Under the pieces are notes generated by a model that was not told the DNA's origin, searched no databases, and saw nothing but the letters and a program-made list of their open reading frames with translations. A stretch of DNA of 64,000 nucleotides from Drosophila pseudoobscura (taxonomy: Eukaryota > Arthropoda > Insecta > Diptera > Drosophilidae): assembly GCF_009870125.1 (NCBI RefSeq), contig NC_046681.1, positions 14,459,001-14,523,000 of the forward strand, given 5' to 3'. Positions 28,932 to 40,291 of this stretch are shown here, in pieces. The position numbers were made by a program, and so were the translations under genes. The first letter of the stretch is position 1, and every line of letters begins with the position of its first letter.

Positions 28932-29657
28932 TTATGGCTGGGGTGTTACCGAGCGCCGGCCATCTGTGGACACACGCAATGGAGTTTTCCACAGTTCGTT
29001 GCAGGACGGACAATTTGACCGCTTCTGCAAAAATTTGCGTATGCAGTCACGATGATACTGGATGTGGCAGGAATCACAGCGAATATCCCATAGCACCAGG
29101 TTAGAGCACAGCTTACAACTCTCTATGTTTTCCGCGTGATTGGAGCGCAAATAGAAACCAAGCTCCACAAGTGTTCGGGGTCCCAGGTAGATGTTGTCTT
29201 CAGCCTCCAGGAAGTATCCCATTTGGCACCACTTCTTGAGCAGCTCCTGCATCCGGAGCTTCTTGGGCGGCTTTTCAATGCCCAGATCACTGTAAGTCTG
29301 ATTCCAGGCCATGCAGCAGTTTTCTTCATCAGCTATTTTATCCAACAGCTTTGCAAAGTATTGGCATTCCTCTGCAACGAGACCAGTGTTTGCTATGGTG
29401 TCCGGCGTGGCATCTGTCTTAGCGTACACCAAGTACTCCTCGTCCTCCAATGCATGTTTTATGAAAACCAGCTTCTGATCAAAAACACGAATGCAGCCAT
29501 CAATTTCGCCGACAAAAGCTTTCAGTGCTTCCTTGTTTGCCGGTTTGTCAACTTTATGGAGTTCGCACAGCGGTGATAATATTTGATCAATCAACCCATA
29601 GCTGAGGGTGCTGTGGTTCTTGCAGGCACGTAGAAATGCGCGCTTAACCAAATCCAT
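28932..29657 (-). CDS. Nse1: SMC5/6 complex subunit Nse1, RING-type ubiquitin ligase
   Basis: A single exon of 241 codons. The N-terminal two thirds carry the winged-helix NSE1 region (VKRAFLRACKNHSTLSYGLI, then LGIEKPPKKLRMQELLKKW). The C-terminus is a variant RING/zf-RING-like domain at about residues 180-225 with ordered Cys/His (CKLCSNLV, RCDSCHIQYHRDCIRKFL, CPSC). Nse1 partners Nse3 and Nse4 in the SMC5/6 ring, acting in DNA repair and chromosome segregation. Length and order suit the family. The fly gene next to cort is CG11329 from memory. Confidence 0.94.
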   Translation of the reverse strand: MDLVKRAFLRACKNHSTLSYGLIDQILSPLCELHKVDKPANKEALKAFVGEIDGCIRVFDQKLVFIKHALEDEEYLVYAKTDATPDTIANTGLVAEECQYFAKLLDKIADEENCCMAWNQTYSDLGIEKPPKKLRMQELLKKWCQMGYFLEAEDNIYLGPRTLVELGFYLRSNHAENIESCKLCSNLVLWDIRCDSCHIQYHRDCIRKFLQKRSNCPSCNELWKTPLRVSTDGRRSVTPQP

Positions 29658-29984
29658 ATAGAATTTGTTTTTTTCTGACGTTGTAAGTTTATTAACTGTC
29701 GAGTAACTTAGTATTTGTCGAGTTAAAAATTATTGTTTAGTGTTTGGTACGCTAATGTTAACCCACTTAAGCCCCCTATATTTAAATAATTCAATTACTT
29801 GAGGTAAATGACGGAAAATATTAACGACTGTAAGTTCTTCTTGTAGATTAATCCTATCCTTCCTTTTAACTTGCAAAAAACCCCACGAATCTTTCTCCTG
29901 AACTGCTCTAAAACTAGTAAATTTGTATTATTTTCGCTGGAAAATTAAAATACCCCCTTGGCTTATAATAGGTTAATTGTTCTC

Positions 29985-30868
29985 CGTCAAGGATTGGAAA
30001 CCAAATTGATCAATTTTGATGTTCCGTCAAGTATTATTAGCTAGATAGAACATTTTGCCATGCCCACATAGGTTTCTACGGTGTATGAATCAATTTTCTA
30101 CTTCACTAGCTTATTCTTAATACTTGCTTTTATTGGAACTTCCCAAAAAAAAGGCATAAGCGAAATAGGTCAAACAAAAAAAGGTTTTAGCGAAAGTGGG
30201 CAAACAAAAAAACGAAAGATGATAATCCTTCATATTGCTCAATTTAGAGATTCCGTTGAAGAATTCTGGCTTACAAAACCCTTAGTTCTTCCCACATAAT
30301 GTTATCCCATTGATGAATATATTTTTTACAAGAATGGCTAGTTTTTGGCCTATTCATGCATTTGATTAGGTGTTTGTATATAAATCCTGATTCCTGTAGC
30401 AATTCTTGGTCTCTTGGTCTCTCTTGGCGTAACCCCTGCAAATTGATTTGTTCCTTTAGGCTATAAAAATAATGTGATCTCAACCAGATTCAGCAATCTG
30501 ATAGATATGGTCATTCTCTATGATTGTGCGTTTTTAGTTTTCTCGAATCTTCAATATTGTGAATGCCACAGATTTTCGTCCTTTGTGGGGGCGGAAGGGG
30601 ATGGGGCGAAATTTTCAAATATACGCGTAATAATGACATGTTACAGAAATCTGGATACAAAATCTCGATGCTCTAGCTCTTATAGTCTTTGAGCACTAGG
30701 CGCTCATAGGGACGGACAGACGGACGACTCGGCTATTGCTGCTGATCAAGAATATATGTACATATATACTACTTTATGGGGTCGGAAACAATTTCTTCTG
30801 GACGTTATACACATCCTGTTTCACCACAAATCTAATATACCAATATACTCATTTTGAGTATTGGGTAT
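29985..30868 (+). mobile_element. Helitron-like remnant (DINE-1/SGM type)
   Basis: The block GACGGACAGACGGACGACTC, then ATCAAGAATATATGTACATA and GGGGTCGGAAACAATTTCTT (30708-30795), is the conserved 3' part of DINE-1/SGM-family Drosophila Helitrons as I recall it. A terminal hairpin (ATACTC, loop, GAGTAT) sits at about 30844-30862 just before the end. Left parts such as TTTTGCCATGCCCACATAGG (30052) fit the same family. The 5' limit is vague. It is non-autonomous and carries no protein gene. Confidence 0.55.
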
Positions 30869-30894
30869 AATAATAATTATTATAATAATATAAT

Positions 30895-32962
30895 TATTAC
30901 TTTTGATTTTTATTGAATAATTATTATTCTTGATTTTTATTGAATAATCGTTATTATAATTGTTATTCTTGATTTTTATTGAATAATCGTTATTATAATT
31001 GTTATTCTTGATTTTTATTGAATAATCGTTATTATAACTGTTATTCTTGATTTTTATTGAATAATCGTTATTATAATTGTTATTCTTGATTTTTATTGAA
31101 TAATCGTTATTATAATTGTTATTCTTGATTTTTATTGAATAATCGTTATTATAATTGTTATTCTTGATTTTTATTGAATAATCGTTATTATAATTGTTAT
31201 TCTTGATTTTTATTGAATAATCGTTATTATAATTGTTATTCTTGATTTTTATTGAATAATTGTTATTATAATTGTTATTCTTGATTTTTATTGAATAATT
31301 GTTATAATAATTGTTATTATAATTGTTATTCTTGATTTTTATTGAATAATCGTTATTATAACTGTTATTCTTGATTTTTATTGAATAATCGTTATTATAA
31401 TTGTTATTCTTGATTTTTATTGAATAATCGTTATTATAATTGTTATTCTTGATTTTTATTGAATAATCGTTATTATAATTGTTATTCTTGATTTTTATTG
31501 AATAATCGTTATTATAATTGTTATTCTTGATTTTTATTGAATAATCGTTATTATAATTGTTATTCTTGATTTTTATTGAATAATCGTTATTATAATTGTT
31601 ATTCTTGATTTTTATTGAATAATTGTTATTATAATTGTTATTCTTGATTTTTATTGAATAATTATTATTCTTGATTTTTATTGAATAATTGTTATTATAA
31701 CTGTTATTCTTGATTTTTATTGAATACTTGTTATTATAACTGTTATTCTTGATTTTTATTGAATAATTGTTATTATAACTGTTATTCTTGATTTTTATTG
31801 AATAATCGTTATTATAATTGTTATTCTTGATTTTTATTGAATAATCGTTATTATAATTGTTATTCTTGATTTTTATTGAATAATTGTTATTATAATTGTT
31901 ATTCTTGATTTTTATTGAATAATCGTTATTATAATTGTTATTCTTGATTTTTATTGAATAATCGTTATTATAATTGTTATTCTTGATTTTTATTGAATAA
32001 TTGTTATTATAACTGTTATTCTTGATTTTTATTGAATAATCGTTATTATAATTGTTATTCTTGTTTTTTATTGAATAATCGTTATTATAATTGTTATTCT
32101 TGATTTTTATTGAATAATCGTTATTATAATTGTTATTCTTGATTTTTATTGAATAATCGTTATTATAATTGTTATTCTTGATTTTTATTGAATAATCGTT
32201 ATTATAATTGTTATTCTTGATTTTTATTGAATAATCGTTATTATAATTGTTATTCTTGATTTTTATTGAATAATCGTTATTATAATTGTTATTCTTGATT
32301 TTTATTGAATAATTGTTATTATAACTGTTATTCTTGATTTTTATTGAATAATCGTTATTATAATTGTTATTCTTGATTTTTATTGAATAATCGTTATTAT
32401 AATTGTTATTCTTGATTTTTATTGAATAATCGTTATTATAATCGTTATTATAATTGTTATTCTTGATTTTTATTGAATAATTGTTATTATAATTGTTATT
32501 CTTGATTTTTATTGAATAATTGTTATTATAACTGTTATTCTTGATTTTTATTGAATAATTGTTATTATAACTGTTATTCTTGATTTTTATTGAATAATTG
32601 TTATTATAATTGTTATTCTTGATTTTTATTGAATAATTGTTATTATAATTGTTATTCTTGATTTTTTTTTTGAATAATTGTTATAATAATTGTTATTCTT
32701 GATTTTTATTGAATAATTGTTATATTAATTTTTATTATAATTGTTATTCTTGATTTTTATTGAATAATTGTTATTATAATTGTTATTCTTGATTTTTATT
32801 GAATAATTGTTATTCTTGATTTTTATTGAATAATTGTTATTCTTGATTTTTATTGAATAATTGTTATAATAATTGTTGTTATAATAGTTATTCTTGATTT
32901 TTATTGAATAATTGTTATTATAATTGTTATTCTTGATTTTTATTGAATAATTATTATTATAA
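30895..32962 (+). repeat. 39-bp AT-rich tandem satellite, about 50 copies
   Basis: Unit start to unit start is 39 bp (for example TATTCTTG at 31081 and 31120). Each unit has a fixed half (TTATTCTTGATTTTTATTGA) and a near-palindromic half (ATAATCGTTATTATAATTG). Two common point variants (CGTT or TGTT; AATTG or AACTG) are scattered through the array. A few units are 27 bp or longer; the rightmost 300 bp is more degenerate. It begins immediately after the Helitron-like 3' end. Confidence 0.95.
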
Positions 32963-35310
32963 CAATTCAAATTATTTGAAAATGAATGAGTTACAAGTGA
33001 CAGTGCAAATTTAATAAATCAATGATCAAATATCAAGATCAGGGATTGGAACCCATATTCCTCGATTTGATATTACTAGCTGTTTTCTTTTGAGATGTAC
33101 AATAGGGATGGGAGAAGCACAAAGATGAACAATCAGTTTCTATACATTCAACATTTATTCAAAATTAGAAAATGCATATTTTTTATATGTATTTTTTTTT
33201 TATTGATTTTCGACTTAAAAATTAACAGCACAACAATTAATATATTCAGAGAGCTTCGCTTTAATTTAAATACAGTATATGTATATAATAATAGGTTTTT
33301 TTTCGTAGAAATTAATTATGAACCAAAAACGTCAATTACAATAGATCAGCAACTCGATCAGCATTTAAGTTTAAAAATAAAACTGAATGCACAAATATCA
33401 GTTGTCGAAAATATATACATACACTAGTTATTGTTTGCGGAATCGAAAAAGCTTTTCCTATAATTTTATTTTGTGTAAAAGACTCGCATTTCAAAAATCA
33501 AACACGACTGTTTTAAATCGCGGTTTTTTTTATAATTTTTTCCCATAAAATCCTAAAAGTCGGACTCTCGTTGACACCGGACTTTGAACGTGCTCCAGAA
33601 TCTCCATCTAGACACATATTTATTCGAAGTTGAGTATTATTAAGGGTTTGCACATTTTATAATAAAATGTTGCAGCGATTTCAAGTAAATAAAAAGAGAA
33701 GAAATATGTCCATGAGTATTCATATAAGGAATCGCTATCCAAGTGCAGTGCTTACTTTTTATTCGTATACAGATTATAGTATGGCAAAACTAAGTCATAT
33801 AGTCATATATTAAAAGAATAGAAAATCAGAGACGGTCTGCTATAGAGATTCAGCTGAAAGGCCCTCACAGATATCAAATCTTAACACAAAAATTTCTTGA
33901 TAAATTAACTAACTTTGTGTGTGTTTTATTCTTGTTTAAAACTAGGGTTCCGAATCACAACATTTCGTAAAAGAGCATAAACTGAAGAGTAATTAACTAA
34001 TTTGTACATGTTTGCAATGAGACCCGATTACAATAAATAACAACCAAAGAAACGAAAAACTTATATATAAACATTTCGATGATCATCGCCTGGGGCCTGT
34101 CGAAAATAATAATCAAAACCGAAAATGTACAATCATAAAAATCATAATTATTTTGTTTGTGGAAATGAAATCCTACAAATAAGCGGGCATCAAAGCAGTG
34201 AATGGATGAAGTATATCTTCTCATACGATAATTAAATGAGGAAACGAAACAAAGTTAAGTTGCAAAAATCTGTACTTACATGGTTAGTCGCGTGTTAGAA
34301 TCTAAGAAATTCGATTACGAGAAATAAATACAGAAATTAAAAGTTTAAGATACCAAAGAACATTTGATCAGTTGCTGTGAGCTATAGGAAGCCTTTGTTA
34401 AACGGTTATAGAGTAGATTTATATCATGGACAGACAGACATGGTTTATCGGCTAGGAAAAGTAGACAAAACAAAAAACAAAACAGACTAAGAATAGCATA
34501 GAATAAATAGTAAGTAAATTATAGGAAGAAAGTTGTTCTTTCGAGATCTCCAATTTTACATGAAATTATTCGTGACAAGAGTGAGTTCGTTTGCAATGCG
34601 ATTGGATTCATTCAATTGGATTGTCTTTTAATTTAAACATTTTTAATTCGTATTTAGGTTTCATTTATAGCGTTTCAGTTTTGGGGATCAGATAGATGCG
34701 TTTATTGTAGATGATTGATTGGTCGTAGATGGTAGATTGTTAGAGCAAACCAAAGTGAAATATATTGATAAACGAGAGAGAGAGTCCACATGAGTTGGTT
34801 AGATGATGGTTTGGTTTGGTTCGAAGGAAAGACAGAAAGAAAGAAAGATGCCGCAGAAATGAGAAATAAGTAAATTAATATTCATCGCTGTGAAGAGTTG
34901 TTACATTTTTCAAGTTAAGTAGTATATTTTTGGTTAGCATGCATTAAACAGTAGTTAACAGTCAGAAATCAATATATACAACGTACAATTTAAGACTAGA
35001 TCAAAAGTATCAACAATACATAGTATAGGAAGGCAGGTAGGCAGAAAGATCAGATCCCTTTATCGCTTCTTCCCTTCCTTTTTTTTGCACCACAAAATCA
35101 ACAAATTATATTTCAACATAAAAAGTATTCAACAAAAACATAAATCACATTTTAATCGTTTGCTAAGTAGTAAGTACTCTGTTGTCAGATTCGTTTGGTT
35201 TGAGGTTGAGGTTGATTTTGATTTGTTTGGTATTTGGCTTCTGGTTAGTGGTTCACTTGCTATGGCTATTGTTAGTCTTTGGTGGTGGGGTGCTTCTCAT
35301 ACTCATTCAC
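32963..35310. other. Intergenic and probable long Nhe3 3' UTR
   Basis: About 2.3 kb of AT-rich DNA. Near 33020-33085 a short piece resembles sequence at 29990-30060 and may be a Helitron-like fragment. The right half probably is 3' UTR of Nhe3, whose last stop is at 35311. Open frames here are AT-rich and judged chance. Confidence 0.45.
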
Positions 35311-38300
35311 TCATTGAATATTGCGGTAGCTAGCCAGTAGGTTGTGAGTATCGCCCGTGTAATGGATACTTACGCGACTTAATGAGTTGCGCCGCCCCAA
35401 CGGGGCACCAGCTGCAACTGCAGCTCCGGCCAGGCCATCCTGGCTGAGACCGTTCCCAGTATCGTTGTCTATGCATATATCCGAGTCGGAGTCAACGCGC
35501 CTGAACTCGCTGCCATCCTGCAAAATGAAATGTTTTCAGTATGGTATTTTCTGATAAATACAATATATATTTGTTATAGCCACTCACCTGTGTTAGCTGC
35601 TGCGTGGTGGTGAGCAGCCTGGCAATGGGATTACAGCAAACGGGCAGCGTCTCCAGCAGCGTGGGCCGCGAATGCGTCAGCAGGGGCTTCATGTACCTAA
35701 ATTGTGATTGATTTCGATTATAGGTCACTACTTTAGCCATAAAAATCACTCACTTCGTGTCGAAGCTACCCCAGATCCTGGCCAGTATGGCCTTCTCGTG
35801 ACTATTGCGACGACGTCCGCCGTTGACGCTGCCGCCTGTGCTGCCCAGACTTCCATTCGGCCCGTCCACGGGCGTGTCCACATTGGACTCCGTGCCGCCG
35901 CCAGACAAACGCATTTTGCCACGACCTCCGCCACCGCTTTCCACGTCCTGCAAATAACCATCAGACTGACGAAAGAATTCCATCAAATGGGATTAGCACT
36001 ACGTTCGATAAAGGACAAAGAAATATCAACACTAACGAGGATACCAAACAAAATCAAAACACAAAAGGCAACAAATACACGGGGACCTGCCAACATTTAT
36101 GGGTTTAAATAGTTGATGGCAGCTACATCGGCAAAAAAAAAATATCGAAACTGAAGAAAACGAAAGTGTATTGAATGAGATATTCCAAACGTACCGTCTG
36201 CGGATGTGAATTGTCCATGGAATTGTATACCTTTTATTCAACGGATGGTTAAATGTTGTGATAATTGCGCAGAAATGTACAAACAACAAAAATTATGAGT
36301 TAAACACTATGTCCAGTTAAGAAATGGGGAAATTAAACCAAAATTTGGCATACTGGTTAGAGATTTTTAAGATCTGATCTAATTGCATTTCCCAATGTAT
36401 GTTTATAAGTTTAGAAGAGTTTTCTCTGAAGATAAATAACAGTTTGATTGCGTAGATTTAATCTGCATTGGGAATTGTTGTCTTTAAAGAAGAAAGTTCC
36501 CCCTTTTAAGTAATATCCAAACGGATATTTGTTTAAATTACAATAAGCTTAACGATTTTGTAAATCAAACAAATGCTATCCATTGATACTCACACTGTGC
36601 ACTTGGTAATTATTTAATTGTTCAGTCTCATCGTCAACGCCAACACTGCAATCACGAGAAATACATAAATTAATGCTCAAATATTGATTTGTTGGAAGGG
36701 AATGGAAATACTCACGGTATTTTCAACCAATTGAGCAGAAAATTGGCTGCCCCGCCCTGTATAATGACCGTAAAGATGACAATCAACGATGTGGCTGTCA
36801 ACATGGTCTGTCGTGCATCCGAAACCGTATTCCGAATGGCCAAGGCAAAAGACATGGCACCACGTAAGCCTACATACGCAAGGAATAACATTAATATGGT
36901 TTAGATCTTGAGTATTTTTCCATAGACTTGCCCGCAAAGAAGAGCAAATGCTGGAAATTGGATGAGATTTTTGGCTTCCGCCTGATGTTGAGCAACCAGG
37001 ACAAGGGATACACATTCACGGCCCGTCCCAAGGCCGCGCAGATCTACATAAATCAAAAGAATTTTCCATTACAAAGAGATGTCACAGGAAAATTCAATAG
37101 ACTCACGAAAGCGGTAATGATGAAACCAGCATCAAAGTGATGTTTGGGGAACGTGAACATCGACACGCCAATGTAGGAGAAGATAAAGTTCTCGGCCAGA
37201 AAGTTAAGCAACTCAAAGATCTGTTTGGTGCGTTGCCGTGAATCCTCGGACAGATTGTTGTACGTGTAGTGCGCCTGACAGATGCCGCAGAAAAGAACGG
37301 CCACCACACCCGTCAGCTCTGTGGCCTCGGCGAGCAGAAAGGTGCTGTAGCTCATCAGCACAAAGAGCGCAGACTCCAGGAGGGGGAAGTCGCGTACGCG
37401 CGTAAACTTGGTCAAGTGTGGCAGGAGTTAAGGAAGCAATCGGTTAATCAGTTAATATATGGTGGAAAGAGAATTAAAATTATCTTAATTATTGTTTAAA
37501 AAGGATATCAAAGCCGTAAAACAGCCCATGGCTGCACCAATCAGCAGCGACAGGAAGAATATGGAAAAGAAATCGCTCATTGCACGCAAAAAAGCTGTGG
37601 TCTCAAACTCCCCCGTATTGGAGTAATGTTCGCCATAATTTTGAATAGCTCTGCAAAGAGTGTAAAAACATTATTTGATGCCTAACTTTTTAGTTGGTTG
37701 TTTTACCCGCTGAGGACAATGGCCACCGCATCGTTCAACACAGATTCGCCCAGAACTAGCGCATAGAGATTAACATCGACCCGAAGATCATTGAATATGG
37801 CTAGAATGGTGAGCGGATCTGTGGGCGAAATGAGGGCTCCAAAATAGAGTGTGTCCAGGAATGTGAAACTGCTACTCAAGTACTTTGGCATCAGTTTCAC
37901 ACAGCCGTACATGAAGCCGCCAATGAGAAAGGCCGACAATGTGGTACCCACAATGGCAAATGTCAGTATGGCACCCAAATTACGAAAGAAATATTTCTGC
38001 AAAGATATAAAACCTTTAGTGTCGCTTAGCAACATCGAATCAGTCGCAAAAAGTAAAACCTTCTTCAAGCTGTAGCCCGCATAGAATATAATTGGCGGTA
38101 GGATAATGTTAAAGAACACCTCCGGATCGAAGGTGGCCTTCAAATCAATTTCATTCTCATCCACATCGTAGACCTGGCCACGGAACACATACGCGTACGT
38201 CTTAATGCCCTCCGGCAGCTTGGTCCCGTTCGTCTGATTAACGGGATACTAAAATGGATAAAAACACTACAATTTTAGCAGCGTAGAGAGAGACAATGAG

Positions 38301-39818
38301 AAGGGCTTACCTTAAACCAAAGCGTATCAGGAGGCAGCTTATCGCTGTACGATGGTGTACCCTGGGGCTCTACCTGTATGTGGACCAGAGGAGTGGAGTT
38401 GCCCGCATATCGTATAATGGCACCCACAATCAAGCCTAAAATAAAGATAAAATAGGGTTTAAAAAGTACATATTTTTTTTTATGGACAGCCTGACCTATC
38501 ACAAAAGCGAGAGTGACTAATCAAAAGTCTGCCTGATAAGAATACTACCCTATACATATGTTCTCCAGCAGATTACAAACAGCAGCCGTTTCTTATCGGC
38601 GGAGAACCCACGCTCAACAAGTGCTCAGGCGCGGCAACCTCTTATCATCGTAATGATGACTGTTTTTAACAAATTTGCACACGGAATTTCTAGTTTAAAC
38701 TCATATTTTATAAGGGTGGGGAAATAACGTTGAAAATTTAGATAGGACCGAGGACCGAATAATAGCTTTCGCTCCCGGCTCTGGGCAGGGCGTAGGCGGC
38801 AGTCTACTCGCTCTTTAACAATCATTTTTTATGAAGACATACTCTCGTACGTGTGTGTCTGGGTTTTGTTATTGTCGCTCTAACCCGTTTTATTGAATTG
38901 TTTCATTAGCTTCAATTAGCTCGATGAAATCTTGTTTCAATACAAAAATGTTTAGGATTGAGAAAGTACTCGGGGGCCCTGCTCTTTGGTACGATCAATG
39001 GTGTGCGATGGTGTGCTGGTAGCAAATCGAATGAGAAATAAAATATGTATATTCTGCGGAAAACCCCAATCCAATGATAATGCATGACTAAACACGACAA
39101 GGTCACGTGCGCGTGTATAAATAAATAAATAAGAAATTCTGTTTTCATTGCGTTTTCGCTCTATCCATCAAACGTATTGTCTGTTTGTCTGTAAGTTGGG
39201 TCTAGCTGGGGATTTTACTTTACTTTGGGCCCCATTAATTAATGCCGCCTGCCTGCCTGCCATATGCACGTAATGGCACGACTACGGTGCACACAAAAGC
39301 GTAATTACGAACGACAAACGACAAAGAGGTGGCAATGAAAGCTCCGTCGTTGCATATGGGTGTGAGTGGGGATACAGACAGACAGATAGACAGATACAAA
39401 CAGGTGACGGACACACATCTAAAATAGTTCTGGAAGGAGCCCGTTCTAGTCAACCGTCCCCCACTGACTCACCGTAGATGACGGCTAGGCCGGTCTCGTG
39501 CAGCCAGGAGACGCGATGGTGTTTGAACAGCCAAATGGTGAGGACTGTTAGCGCCAGGAGGAACACAAAGACCAGCAGATCGAGGCTTTGGATGCGATGG
39601 TTCAACGTGGCCTTCGCATCAAGCGCAATGTCCGTGTCCGTGGCACTGCAGCCGGTGGTCATTGTTGCTACCACGGCAACGAGTAGGAACATATTTCTCG
39701 CGCAATCCTGTGGCCGGGATGATGTGTGGTGAATGGGATGATGACGAAGGTCGCCAGTTGTTTTCCCAGCGGTCTGCGATGCCATTTCTATTTCTGTAAC
39801 ATCATTGCACTTGGACAT
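35311..39818 (-). CDS. Nhe3: Na+/H+ exchanger, endosomal NHE6/7/9-like
   Basis: Thirteen coding exons join in phase, about 760 aa: 39473-39818, 38311-38435, 38060-38248, 37707-37996, 37509-37650, 37107-37415, 36932-37043, 36716-36869, 36594-36645, 36195-36230, 35754-35965, 35588-35696, 35311-35517. The protein trades lumenal or external Na+/K+ for H+ and sets organelle pH. Family blocks are [19 protein letters not shown], the ion-binding [33 protein letters not shown], and [15 protein letters not shown] cleavable or first membrane segment lies at about residues 45-58, and the cytoplasmic tail is Gly/Ser-rich. The intron between exons 5 and 6 is AT-AC (U12 type) and that between 7 and 8 is GC-AG. 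A strong donor near the last Arg-Val pair (about 35370) suggests an alternative C-terminus. The 36-nt exon 10 may also be optional. Confidence 0.93.
36870..36931 (-). other. GC-AG intron in Nhe3
   Basis: The donor reads G|GCAAGT and the acceptor TATGTAG|GC. Only this pair joins LLFFAG to LRGAMSFA in frame; no GT donor nearby does. The donor otherwise fits the consensus strongly, as is usual for GC donors. Confidence 0.85.
37416..37508 (-). other. U12-type AT-AC intron in Nhe3
   Basis: The donor is ATATCCTTT, the branch-site region TTCCTTAAC lies about 10-18 nt before the acceptor, and the acceptor is AC. These are near-perfect minor-spliceosome signals. No GT donor or AG acceptor in the interval would keep MGCFTAL joined to [14 protein letters not shown]. 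The intron is 93 nt. Confidence 0.93.
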
Positions 39819-40291
39819 TTTGTGACGCAGCTGCTTGCACAGCGCCGAGAAAACCGAAATCGATTTTCACGTTACGACGTTGGCCCCGCGGCTGTAATTG
39901 ATTTCGCGCAAAACACAAACACCAATCGTGCGAGGGGAAAGGGGCTTGGAGCAGGGGTTTGCGACAGGCCACGCTTAGGCCAGGCCGCAATTGAATATCT
40001 GTCTCTATTATGTGCTATTTATTAGCAATTTATTCTTAAATCAACTCTAATACATTTAAATTTTTTGCACTCTCTACGTAAAAAACAACCGTATGCTACT
40101 TTCAGTGTGCCCGTGACCAGTGTGTGAGAAAACGACAAAGTTTCTCCACAGCTGTTTGAGTCATTTCGATACATGGCGCAATCATCGATAAGCACCGCGG
40201 GAGTTAAAGTTCAATTTAAACAATTTTTTTGTTCATATTATATCAACATCGAAACTAAACTCAAGAATTTCTTTTGTATAGAGATTTTGAA
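39819..40291. promoter_or_regulatory. Divergent promoter, Nhe3 and thioesterase
   Basis: A 473-bp gap between opposed start codons with a DRE-like ATCGATA core at 40184-40190, about 100 bp before the thioesterase start. The Nhe3 side shows only AT-rich sequence. Confidence 0.4.

Noticed and set aside
33095-33427. 110-codon Ile/Asn/Phe-rich frame
   Set aside because: Composition follows AT-rich DNA; no motif.
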